A DNA stretch of 12,687 nt from assembly GCA_014730235.1 (NCBI GenBank), contig WJIO01000426.1:1-12687 (forward strand), written 5' to 3'. Of the stretch, positions 1 through 6,769 are shown in pieces. Below the pieces are notes generated by a model, which worked only from the letters and a program-made list of their open reading frames with translations, made no database searches and was not told the origin of the DNA. A program made the position numbers and the translations under genes. How positions within the stretch are numbered: position 1 is the first letter of the stretch; each line of letters begins with the position of its first letter. The DNA comes from Candidatus Poribacteria bacterium. Its GTDB lineage: Bacteria > Poribacteria > DTPJ01 > WJIO01.

Positions 1-737
1 CAGGAGGGGGCACACGAATCACTATAAGGGGAGAAAATTTCAAAGAAGGGGCGACTGTAACTATAGGTGGAACAGCTTTAAAAAATCTTGTTATTAGTGA
101 AGATGGCATGAGTGTAACAGGTGTTACACCGGGCGGAAAACCCGGACCTCAGCAGGTTATCGCAAGAAATCCCAAGGCAGAAGATCCATCAGCTCCGGCA
201 ACTTTTACTTATGAAGGTATTCAGGTTATCAGCACAACACCTACCGATGGTGAAGTTATACCCTGGTATCCAAGACTTAGTACTGTAACAGTTACCCTGA
301 GCCAGGATATTCAGGCAGGAACTGAATCAATTACTGTGGGTGATTCTATGGGCGACGTAACTTATGACGCTTCTACCAAAACAATCACTTTCATGGCTGC
401 TGAACCTTTTGCTACAGGACAAAATCATACAGCTATAGTATCCGGTGTAAAGGATACGGCTGGTAATACCTTACCTGAGTATACTTTTAACTTTACAATC
501 GAAGAAGCTGTTAAGGTTGACTGGTATACGGTTAAGGAAGGTGATACCTTACCTATAATAGCAGCAAAACCTGAAGTTTATGAAGATGAATCCAAATGGA
601 AGGATATTTATTCTGCCAATCAGGACGAATTTGTGAGTGCTGACGGTAAGCATGGAAACGATATAATTCTGGATTACAGGAATCTTAAACCTGGGATGAC
701 TCTCTATATTCCCAGAGAGACGCCAGCAGAAAATTAA
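1..737 (+). CDS. C-terminal part of a surface/envelope protein with IPT/TIG, SbsA-like Ig and LysM domains (5' end outside window)
   Basis: The reading frame is open from base 3 with no start before the edge, so this is the 3' part of a longer gene. About 244 residues are visible. Residues 1-70 read as an IPT/TIG domain: the opening GGGTRITIRGENF followed by a VTIGG strand is the family signature. Residues about 73-170 resemble an SbsA-type bacterial Ig domain (P-x-D-G-x-x-x-P start, KDTAGN turn, final FNFT strand). Residues about 172-240 form a LysM-like domain (WYTVKEGDTL, then IYSANQ and LKPGMTLYIP), the kind that binds peptidoglycan. Such stacks occur in secreted or cell-wall-anchored proteins. 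The ATG at base 108 lies inside the TIG domain and has no ribosome-binding site, so I do not take it as the start. The gene is codirectional with nothing downstream and ends at its own terminator. Domain calls are by eye, and the link to flagella is only positional. Confidence 0.85.
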   Translation, partial: GGGTRITIRGENFKEGATVTIGGTALKNLVISEDGMSVTGVTPGGKPGPQQVIARNPKAEDPSAPATFTYEGIQVISTTPTDGEVIPWYPRLSTVTVTLSQDIQAGTESITVGDSMGDVTYDASTKTITFMAAEPFATGQNHTAIVSGVKDTAGNTLPEYTFNFTIEEAVKVDWYTVKEGDTLPIIAAKPEVYEDESKWKDIYSANQDEFVSADGKHGNDIILDYRNLKPGMTLYIPRETPAEN

Positions 738-758
738 ATCAACGGAAAAAACATTTTT

Positions 759-790
759 AAGGCAACGTTGTTAAAGACGTTGCCTTTTTT
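759..790 (+). terminator. Intrinsic terminator of the TIG/LysM gene
   Basis: A perfect 10-bp stem (AAGGCAACGT at 759-768 with ACGTTGCCTT at 777-786) closes an 8-base loop and runs into a T tract (785-790). It sits 21 bases after the stop codon of the + strand gene. The T tract overlaps the TAA stop (789-791) of the converging sigma-54 activator gene. On the - strand the stem is followed by TTAAAAA rather than a U-run, so it should work mainly for the + strand. Confidence 0.9.
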
Positions 791-2129
791 ATTTCTCTTT
801 GTATTGATGGAGTTTACTTCGGATGGTTTTACTCGTTATCCCTAGTATTTCCGATGTTTTTTGCTTATTACCACCAGAATATTCCAGAGTTCTCAGAATT
901 AATTCCTTTTCAGCGTCATAAATTGATGTTCCAAGTTTCAGAGAAATGTATCGGGATGGTTTTTTTCTTTTGGTAAGAAGCAGGTCATCTGGCTTTATGC
1001 TTTCACTTTCGGCAAGAGATAATGCCCTTTCGATAGTATTTTCAAGCTCTCTTACATTTCCAGGCCATGTGTGTTCTTTTAAAAACCCTACAGCATCCTG
1101 AGAGATGTCTTTATGCTTTATACCGACTTTTGAGCAAAATTTATTTATGAAGTATTGGGCCAGGATTGGAATATCATCTTCTCTTTCTCTCAAAGGCGGT
1201 AGAAAGATCGGTACCACACAAAGTCTGTAAAAAAGGTCTTCCCGAAAATTTCCTTTTTCCACCTCTTTAATCAAGTCCTTATTGGTAGTAGCGACAACCC
1301 GTACATCAACCCCAATAGATTGAGTCCCACCTACTCTTACTATCTCCCTCTCCTGAAGAGCCCGGAGGAGCTTGGCCTGGAAAGGTATATCCATTTCACT
1401 TACCTCATCCAAGAGTAATGTTCCCCCATGAGCCAGTTCAAATTTGCCTATTCTCCTGGCAACAGCACCGGTGAATGAGCCTCTTTCATGTCCAAATAAT
1501 TCGCTTTCAATAAGTCCTTCAGGTAATGCAGCACAATTGACAGCAACATAAGCCCCATCAGAACGATGACTCAATCTATGGATAGCCCTGGCTATCAGTT
1601 CTTTTCCCGTTCCGCTTTCTCCCTGGATCAAAACCGTTGAATCGGTCTGAGCGATTCTTCTGACTTTTTTCATAATCTCAAGCATTTCCGGATCTTCTGT
1701 AATTATACCATGTTTTGGATTATGATGACTAATAAATTTTTCTGCAATATTTATCTTGTTTTTGTTCTGACTTGAAATAGCTTTCCTTATAATTTCCCCG
1801 ATGTCAGAATTGGAAAAGGGTTTCATTATAAAGTCATAAGCACCATGCTTCATAGCTTCAACGGCAGTCTGAATAGTGCCATATCCCGTTATAATTATAA
1901 CAGGAACTTCCGGCGCAATATCTTTTGTCTTCAGAAGAAGCTGCATACCATCCAGCTTCGGCATGTTTATATCAGTTATAATTACAGAAGGTATTTCTTT
2001 TTTTATAAATTCCAGGGCTTCATGGCCGTTATATGCTTTATAAGTCTTATATCCGTTACGTTTTATAAGTTCATCTAGAGACTCGCACACCAAGGGTTCA
2101 TCATCTACAATCAATACCTGATCTTGCAT
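789..2129 (-). CDS. Sigma-54-dependent response regulator, FlrC/FleR type (NtrC family)
   Basis: 446 aa, the usual NtrC-family length. Receiver, residues 1-120: acidic pair D9/D10, phosphoacceptor D53, T81, K103. AAA+ domain, about 145-375: Walker A GESGTGKE (170-177), sigma-54 contact loop GSFTGA (217-222; serine instead of the commoner alanine), Walker B GTLLLDE (236-242), sensor I around 279-286, R296, and sensor II WPGNVRELEN (355-364). A Fis-type HTH lies at about 412-441. The lead-in GTSIYDAEKELILRTL resembles FlrC/FleR, the activators of sigma-54 class III flagellar genes, and the neighbouring FlrB-like gene and filament operon support that role. The ATG at 2129 follows an AGGGGGG ribosome-binding site at about 4 bases. 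All catalytic residues look intact. How D53 gets its phosphate is unclear because the adjacent kinase lacks its histidine. Confidence 0.9.
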   Translation of the reverse strand: MQDQVLIVDDEPLVCESLDELIKRNGYKTYKAYNGHEALEFIKKEIPSVIITDINMPKLDGMQLLLKTKDIAPEVPVIIITGYGTIQTAVEAMKHGAYDFIMKPFSNSDIGEIIRKAISSQNKNKINIAEKFISHHNPKHGIITEDPEMLEIMKKVRRIAQTDSTVLIQGESGTGKELIARAIHRLSHRSDGAYVAVNCAALPEGLIESELFGHERGSFTGAVARRIGKFELAHGGTLLLDEVSEMDIPFQAKLLRALQEREIVRVGGTQSIGVDVRVVATTNKDLIKEVEKGNFREDLFYRLCVVPIFLPPLREREDDIPILAQYFINKFCSKVGIKHKDISQDAVGFLKEHTWPGNVRELENTIERALSLAESESIKPDDLLLTKRKKPSRYISLKLGTSIYDAEKELILRTLEYSGGNKQKTSEILGITSKTIRSKLHQYKEK

Positions 2130-2333
2130 AATCCCCCCTTAATGGATTTGGCTCCTCCGATTTGAGTGTGGGGATATAAAGTATTGTCCAATTAAGAAAA
2201 AATATCATCTGTTTGTCATTCCTGCTTTCGCAGAAATGACAAGTTGAGAAAATTTTCAAATTATTACCACACTAAACCCGGAAGAAAAATGGATTTTAAT
2301 CAATTTGGTTCTTTATTTTTACATTTAAAATTA
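2130..2333. other. 204-bp gap between the kinase-like gene and the sigma-54 activator
   Basis: The two genes are codirectional, but this gap is much larger than the others in the window. It holds the REP-like palindrome at 2213-2242. A weak, imperfect inverted repeat flanks it: AGTGTGG at 2165-2171 against CCACACT at 2267-2273. I found no coding sequence, and on the - strand no convincing GG-N10-GC sigma-54 promoter or exact sigma-28 motif. The activator could have its own promoter here, but none can be assigned with confidence. Confidence 0.5.
2213..2242. repeat. REP-like palindromic element
   Basis: A near-perfect hairpin: TTGTCATT (2213-2220), one unpaired C, CTGC, loop TTTC, GCAG, one unpaired A, AATGACAA (2235-2242). 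The core GTCATTCCTGC...GCAG.AATGAC closely resembles the dispersed GTCATTCCYGC...GCRGGAATGAC palindromes common in intergenic regions of many bacterial genomes. There is no U-run on either side, so it is not a normal terminator. It may act as a dispersed repeat, a transcript-end stabiliser, or both. Copy number in this genome cannot be seen from a single window. Confidence 0.7.
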
Positions 2334-3086
2334 CTAAAAATAAGCTGGTAACATAAAATTAACCGAAGTTCCACAGTCTGCAACGCTTTTGATCTGAATT
2401 TCTCCATTATGCGCTTTTATGATTTTATATACTATACATAAACCCAGTCCGGCGTCATTTTCTTTTGTTGTAAAAAACGGCACAAAAAGTCTACTCATAT
2501 TTTCTGCACATACTCCACAACCAGAGTCTTTGATCTCTATATTTATGTATCTTTTATCGTTGGTATATGAAGCATTAATCCTTAATTCCCCTCCATTGGG
2601 CATGGCTTGGATAGCGTTTAGGATAAGATTAAAAAACACCTGTTTAATTTGTTCCATATCTGCAAAACAATACATATCATTCAATTCAAACGATCTGATA
2701 AGAGAGATATTTTGCTGTTTAATAGCCGGTAGTGAATAACTAAGGGATTCTTCTATAGCTTCAGATAAGTTTATCCTCTGAAAATCTGGCTTTACCGGTT
2801 GTGCGAAAGACAGCAAATTTGACAGGATAACGTCAAGAGAATTAACTCCGACTAGTATATTTCTGGCAATCCTCTGTTTATCTCCATCCAGATCCTGATA
2901 TAGAAGTTCCGCAAATAGTTTTACAGCACTAAGGGGACTTCGCATTTTTTGCGTAAGTTCCACTATAACATCACCCATTATGTTAAGAAGGGATGTCATA
3001 TCTCTTGAATTCGATTCTGTATCCGAACAATTTATTATATCAGAAAGATGACTTACCTTTATGTCTTTACCTTCTATTTCCATCAT
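2334..3086 (-). CDS. FlrB/FleS-like histidine kinase homologue lacking the phosphoacceptor histidine
   Basis: 250 aa, cytoplasmic, with no membrane segment and no clear PAS domain. Residues about 35-95 are the two-helix dimerisation domain: the H-box reads LTQKMRSPLSAVKLFAELL (44-62), where FlrB/FleS-type kinases have A/S-H-E-I-R-x-P-L. The histidine position is Q46 (codon CAA, bases 2949-2951) and the next acidic residue is K47. The HATPase half looks complete: N-box N153/N157 (NLILNAIQAM), G1 DSGCG (187-191), F-box FVPFFTTK (201-208), G2 AGLGL (212-216). It should bind ATP but cannot autophosphorylate in the normal way. It lies upstream of, and codirectional with, the FlrC-like activator, as flrB and flrC do. 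Start ATG at 3086; a second ATG follows directly at 3083. An exact sigma-28 -10 box upstream hints that FliA controls it. It may be a regulatory pseudokinase or may phosphorylate another protein. Confidence 0.85.
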   Translation of the reverse strand: MMEIEGKDIKVSHLSDIINCSDTESNSRDMTSLLNIMGDVIVELTQKMRSPLSAVKLFAELLYQDLDGDKQRIARNILVGVNSLDVILSNLLSFAQPVKPDFQRINLSEAIEESLSYSLPAIKQQNISLIRSFELNDMYCFADMEQIKQVFFNLILNAIQAMPNGGELRINASYTNDKRYINIEIKDSGCGVCAENMSRLFVPFFTTKENDAGLGLCIVYKIIKAHNGEIQIKSVADCGTSVNFMLPAYF

Positions 3087-3132
3087 TGTATTCCATCTTT
3101 AAAGAATGGCTAAATTGACTTCTTTTCTTTTT

Positions 3133-3160
3133 TTATCGGCAGGTTAATTTTTTTTCTAAA
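3133..3160 (-). promoter_or_regulatory. Candidate sigma-28 promoter toward the kinase-like gene
   Basis: The - strand reads GCCGATAA at 3140-3133, identical to the sigma-28 (FliA) -10 consensus. At the expected distance the upstream sequence is only TTTAGAAA-like (about 3160-3153), a poor match to TAAAGTTT. The -10 lies 47 bases before the ATG at 3086. The possible -35 shares bases 3157-3160 with the -35 of the + strand flagellin promoter, so the two would be back to back and partly overlapping. Confidence 0.5.
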
Positions 3161-3183
3161 GTTTTTTTTACGTGCTTCGATAT
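3157..3183 (+). promoter_or_regulatory. Sigma-28 (FliA) promoter of the flagellin operon
   Basis: TAAAGTTT (3157-3164), an exact -35 match, is followed by an 11-base spacer and TTCGATAT (3176-3183), which keeps the CGATA core of the GCCGATAA -10. The 8-11-8 spacing is canonical. Transcription would start near 3190, giving a leader of about 100 bases before the flagellin GTG. The cognate sigma factor FliA is encoded at 10910-11668. Confidence 0.85.
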
Positions 3184-3190
3184 ATATACT

Positions 3191-3200
3191 GAACGCGTTC
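3191..3200. promoter_or_regulatory. Palindrome GAACGCGTTC at the predicted flagellin transcription start
   Basis: A perfect 10-bp palindrome in an otherwise AT-rich region, starting 8 bases after the sigma-28 -10 box and so at or just after the likely +1. It could be an operator or a start-site element. A second short inverted repeat (AATATC-A-GATATT, 3249-3261) lies between it and the ribosome-binding site. No regulator can be assigned, and a chance palindrome is possible. Confidence 0.35.
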
Positions 3201-3287
3201 GGAAGTTAATGTAAAAAAAACATAGATTTATATATTATAGCAAACAAAAATATCAGATATTAGATTTTTGAAGGAGGCGAAGCTAAA

Positions 3288-4886
3288 GTGGCGCAAGCTG
3301 ATTTTACGAGAATTTCTACAAACATAGCAGCGCTTAATACACTTAACTCTTTGAGGAATATAAACTCAAAATTGGGTGTATCTCAGTTACGACTGGCAAC
3401 AGGTAAACGCATTAACCAGGCTTCCGACGATCCGGCAGGTTTAACTATCGCTCTTAAGATGAATGCCCGTAATGAGGGCCTGAAAGCAGCTATAGGAAAC
3501 CTCGGTGATGCCAAGAACATGCTGGCTGTTGCTGAGAGTGGTGTACAAAAGATCAGTGACATTTTGACGGAGATGAAGGCCAAGGCGACATCGGCAGCAT
3601 CTGAAACATTAGGTACTGAAGAACGAGATGCTATAAAGAACCAGTTAGAATCTCTGGCAACTCAGATTAATGACATCGTAGATGAAACAGAGTGGAACGG
3701 TTCAATGCTGTTGGATGGTACAGTAAGTAAGTCCCTGCAAACCGGGGCTGGTACAAATGACAAAACATCATGGGTGCTGAGTCAGAACCATAGCGCAACC
3801 GCGGAAGGTGGTCTTGGTTTGGGTACAAGTTCGGATGATATAACTTTATCCATTACCGATGGCTCAACGGTAGGTAGTTCTTTTGATGCTACCTATGGAG
3901 AATTAAACGGTGTCAGTGCTACTGACTCCACCTGGTTGACAGGACTATCCAGTGGAACTTATGAATTCAGAGTTGAGGATAAAGCTACAGACGCTACTAC
4001 AGGTAAAGCTGCAACAACAACAGGCGACTGGGGTGATAACGTAGATCTGGCTGGTGAAGCTCCTGACGATGAATTATCTTCAGGTGTTTACCGGATGCAT
4101 ATTGATACATCTACTGGTGCAGGTAAAGGAACGTATACGATTTATGATGCAGTTACCGGTGCTCAGGTGGCAAAAAGAACGACAGAAGTAGACTTCAGTG
4201 GCGGTGCTGCAAGTGTTGTAAACGATGCAGACGATGCCCTTGGTTTTACTATTGATGACTCTACAGATACAGCAATTTCTGCCGGTGATGACCTCTACTT
4301 TGAATACATAGAGTCTAATCATGCAAAGGTAGTTCTCTATGAAATAGGCACAGATACTGACGGTAGCGAAACAGCAACATCTATGGCTGTTGACGCTGAC
4401 GGATCTGATGCTGCTGATATAACCGATGCTACTGCAAATTACTTCTACGCAGAAGCCGAAACAACATATGATACTGGTCGTGGTATCGACGTGGATATGG
4501 GTGCATGGGCTGATATACAGACTTATGATGCTGATACAGACGAATCAACCACGAGATTTGACCTTATGGAAGCGGGTTCTGTAACCATAGCCCTGAACTC
4601 AGCATCCCAGGCAAATGATTTCATGACAATCGTTGATGAAGCAATTACTAAAGTTACGGACAGTCTTAACAGTGTTGGTTCACTGGTGGCAAGGCTGGAT
4701 GCTAAAGAGCAAGCAGTAGGTGTTCAACAGGTCAATACAGAAGCAGCTTATAACCGTATTATGAACGCTGACATGGCTTATGAACAGGTGGAAGCATCCA
4801 AGTATCAGATACTCCAGCAGACTGCTATTGCTATGTTATCTCAAGCTAACCTGGCACCGCAGAATATATTGTCACTGTTCCGTTAA
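3288..4886 (+). CDS. fliC: Flagellin with enlarged central domain
   Basis: 532 aa, the filament subunit exported by the flagellar type III system. The N-terminal D0/D1 region (1 to about 147) has the hallmark segments ISTNIAALNTLNSL, LATGKRINQASDDPAGL and EWNGSMLLDGT (W136). The C-terminal D1/D0 region begins near residue 430 and ends ILQQTAIAMLSQANLAPQNILSLFR-like, a typical flagellin terminus. The middle, about 150-430, is an Asp/Thr/Ala/Gly-rich, probably beta-rich insert forming the surface domains, and it has no family signature I can name. There is no cysteine. I take the GTG at 3288 as the start because an AAGGAGG ribosome-binding site lies 10 bases upstream and the protein begins MAQADFTRI. 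It is the first gene of the operon with fliS, fliD and flaG, driven by a sigma-28 promoter. Whether other flagellin copies exist elsewhere is unknown. The symbol is by function. Confidence 0.95.
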   Translation: MAQADFTRISTNIAALNTLNSLRNINSKLGVSQLRLATGKRINQASDDPAGLTIALKMNARNEGLKAAIGNLGDAKNMLAVAESGVQKISDILTEMKAKATSAASETLGTEERDAIKNQLESLATQINDIVDETEWNGSMLLDGTVSKSLQTGAGTNDKTSWVLSQNHSATAEGGLGLGTSSDDITLSITDGSTVGSSFDATYGELNGVSATDSTWLTGLSSGTYEFRVEDKATDATTGKAATTTGDWGDNVDLAGEAPDDELSSGVYRMHIDTSTGAGKGTYTIYDAVTGAQVAKRTTEVDFSGGAASVVNDADDALGFTIDDSTDTAISAGDDLYFEYIESNHAKVVLYEIGTDTDGSETATSMAVDADGSDAADITDATANYFYAEAETTYDTGRGIDVDMGAWADIQTYDADTDESTTRFDLMEAGSVTIALNSASQANDFMTIVDEAITKVTDSLNSVGSLVARLDAKEQAVGVQQVNTEAAYNRIMNADMAYEQVEASKYQILQQTAIAMLSQANLAPQNILSLFR

Positions 4887-4938
4887 ATGGTTTAACTGAA
4901 ACAACATAATAAAACATTTTTCATCTCTCAAATTCAAT

Positions 4939-4984
4939 GGTCTATTGACTTGGTAGACATGACTGTTTACTAAGCCAATAGACC
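4939..4984 (+). promoter_or_regulatory. Long stem-loop between flagellin and fliS
   Basis: GGTCTATTG (4939-4947) pairs perfectly with CAATAGACC (4976-4984). After a single A/C mismatch the stem continues with CTTGGTA (4949-4955) against TACTAAG (4968-4974), including one G-U pair, and closes a 12-base loop. It starts 53 bases after the flagellin stop and ends 26 bases before the fliS ATG. No U-run follows on either strand. It fits a transcript-stabilising or processing hairpin, or a partial terminator, that keeps flagellin mRNA more abundant than the downstream genes. That role is inferred. Confidence 0.7.
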
Positions 4985-5009
4985 TGTATCTGCTTATAGG
5001 GAATAGATT

Positions 5010-5333
5010 ATGTTAGCTCAAACAGCAACTCAAAGTTATCAACAAAATAGTGTTACAACAGCAGATCCCCTTAAGCTGATCCTTATGGTCTATGATAGAG
5101 CCATACATGGGTGTCAACAGAAAGATTTAAAGATGGTCGGAAGGGCCATTTCGGAATTAATCAGGGGATTAAATATGGACGCAGGGGAGATTTCATGGAA
5201 TTTATTATCCATATATGAATACTGCGGCGATCTTATCAGAGGTGGTAAGTATGATGAAGCTATGAATATCTTAAAAGAACTTCGGGATACATGGTCAAAC
5301 CTGAAAATGGTTGAAAAAACTAACGGAAGGTGA
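5010..5333 (+). CDS. fliS: Flagellin export chaperone FliS (short form)
   Basis: 107 aa, shorter than the usual 120-135. FliS binds the disordered C-terminus of flagellin in the cytoplasm, prevents early polymerisation and delivers it to the export gate. The N-terminal signature SYQQNSVTTADPLKLILMVYD (residues 9-29) is diagnostic, and the C-terminal LRDTW helix (about 91-95) is also typical. Compared with ordinary FliS, roughly ten residues are missing just after the first helix (AIHGCQQKDLK, where others have a longer alpha1-alpha2 region). The start ATG at 5010 has an AGGGA-type ribosome-binding site. It lies in the flagellin operon, 9 bases before fliD, with the fliD ribosome-binding site overlapping the fliS stop codon, which suggests coupled translation. 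Confidence 0.9.
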   Translation: MLAQTATQSYQQNSVTTADPLKLILMVYDRAIHGCQQKDLKMVGRAISELIRGLNMDAGEISWNLLSIYEYCGDLIRGGKYDEAMNILKELRDTWSNLKMVEKTNGR

Positions 5334-5342
5334 GAATACATT

Positions 5343-6728
5343 ATGGCTTTAATAGGTTCATCAGGCACAACAACAGCCCAAAACGGTCTTTCAGCAACAT
5401 ATCTCAACACAATAATAAAAGAGACTATAAACGCCGGTCGCAAACCTATAAATACCCTCAGTTCCCAGAAAAATCAATTGGGTGTTAAAAAAGCCATATA
5501 TAATGACCTTAAAAATAAGCTGTTGACATTTAAAGGTGTTATGGAAGACTTAACCAGCGACCACAGCGATACGGTCTTTGATAACATGAAAACCATATCC
5601 AGCGACACCGGCGTATTAACCGCCTCAGCCACATCGGAGGCCATTAACGGGAGTTATACCATATCAGTTAATAATCTGGCTGAATCTCACATGGTACATT
5701 CTGACCAGCAAGCCAGCAGTTCAGAGGCTTTGGGGTTTAGTGGAACCTTCACGATTAACGATGTTAGTATTGATATTACAACTGAAGATTCCCTGGCTGA
5801 TATAGTGGAAGCCATAAATATGGCAGAATATGAGGACGGAGAAGAGGTTACTGCCACTATTGTGGACAATTACCTCATTCTGGAATCCTCCTCAACAGGT
5901 GTGAGTAACAGCATAATTGCCAGTGATGACACAGGTGATGTGCTTTCAAGCCTGGGAGTTCTGGACGGTGGTAATTTTAAAAATACGCTCCAGGAAGCTG
6001 AGGACGCATCCTTTACAGTTAATGGTATTAGTATAACCCGCAGTTCAAATACAGAAATAGATGATGTAATCCAGGGTGTTACCCTGGATTTAAAAGGTGA
6101 AGGTACGGATATAGAATTAGATGTTTCAACAAATTACACCGATATACAGGTAAAGATAGCGGCATTTAAAAATAATCTTAACGATGTGATCGGATATCTT
6201 GGGGCAAAGTTAAAAACTACGATAAATGAAAAAAATAATACATACACCCGGGGTGCTCTGGCTGGTGAGACAGTTTTCTCCAGATTAAGGATGGATTTAA
6301 TTGGAGCCTTAAGAACCCATGTAACAGCTTCTGTTGAAGGTGATCCCCAATATCTTGAGGATATTGGGCTAACTGTTGGCAGCGGCTTAAGCATTAATCT
6401 TGATGAAAGCACTTTGTTATCAACCCTGGAGAGTAACTTTGATGGGGTTGTTAATCTGTTTGACCAGGTTATGGATAACTTTTTAAATATACTGGAACCC
6501 TTTACAACTCAAAGTTCATCCTCAAATACCCTGGATGTCTACATAAATTCCGTTGACACAAAGATCGATTCAATAGATACAAAGATTGAAGGAATAGAAA
6601 AATCGCTGCAATATAAACAAGATCTGCTGATAAAACAGTATAGTTCATTATATCTACAAAATATTAATTTTACTCAGCAGCAGTATAGTTTACTTGGAAT
6701 ATACAGCAACTTAAACATCAGTGGTTGA
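5343..6728 (+). CDS. fliD: Flagellar filament cap protein FliD (HAP2)
   Basis: 461 aa, in the normal FliD range. It forms the cap at the filament tip that guides insertion of flagellin. The N-terminal FliD domain (about 10-110) has the usual amphipathic start NTIIKETINAGRKPINTLSSQ and the K-x-x-Y-N-D-L-K-N-K-L segment. Flagellin-IN-like stretches follow at about 135-180 (FTINDVSIDITTEDSLADIVEAIN) and near 222-240. The C-terminal domain (about 240-461) ends in coiled-coil heptads (VDTKIDSIDTKIEGIEKSL) and a Gln-rich terminal helix typical of FliD. The ATG at 5343 follows GGAAGGTGAG, which overlaps the end of fliS. The gene order flagellin-fliS-fliD-flaG differs from the gamma-proteobacterial flagellin-flaG-fliD-fliS. 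Confidence 0.93.
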   Translation: MALIGSSGTTTAQNGLSATYLNTIIKETINAGRKPINTLSSQKNQLGVKKAIYNDLKNKLLTFKGVMEDLTSDHSDTVFDNMKTISSDTGVLTASATSEAINGSYTISVNNLAESHMVHSDQQASSSEALGFSGTFTINDVSIDITTEDSLADIVEAINMAEYEDGEEVTATIVDNYLILESSSTGVSNSIIASDDTGDVLSSLGVLDGGNFKNTLQEAEDASFTVNGISITRSSNTEIDDVIQGVTLDLKGEGTDIELDVSTNYTDIQVKIAAFKNNLNDVIGYLGAKLKTTINEKNNTYTRGALAGETVFSRLRMDLIGALRTHVTASVEGDPQYLEDIGLTVGSGLSINLDESTLLSTLESNFDGVVNLFDQVMDNFLNILEPFTTQSSSSNTLDVYINSVDTKIDSIDTKIEGIEKSLQYKQDLLIKQYSSLYLQNINFTQQQYSLLGIYSNLNISG

Positions 6729-6752
6729 TATACTGATATAAAAATAGATGAT

Positions 6753-6769
6753 GGAGGTGAACCCTGTTG
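6753..6769 (+). promoter_or_regulatory. Ribosome-binding site and TTG start of flaG
   Basis: A strong GGAGGTGA (6753-6760) lies 6 bases before TTG at 6767-6769. The nearby ATGs at 6748 and 6751 are in a different frame and overlap the ribosome-binding site, so TTG is the best start for FlaG. Confidence 0.75.

Noticed and set aside
108-110. ATG at 108 as start of the first gene
   Set aside because: The frame is open back to base 3 and encodes the beginning of a TIG domain; there is no ribosome-binding site before 108.
1845-2078. Open frames on the strand opposite the sigma-54 activator and other genes (for example 5114-5443, 9208-9405)
   Set aside because: They lie wholly or mostly inside well-supported genes, have no recognisable domains and look like by-products of the real frames.
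3087-3287. Sigma-54 promoter in the divergent region
   Set aside because: Reading both strands by eye I found no GG-N10-GC pair; the clear motifs are sigma-28.
6748-6753. Tandem ATGs before flaG as its start
   Set aside because: They are in a different frame and overlap the ribosome-binding site used by the TTG at 6767.
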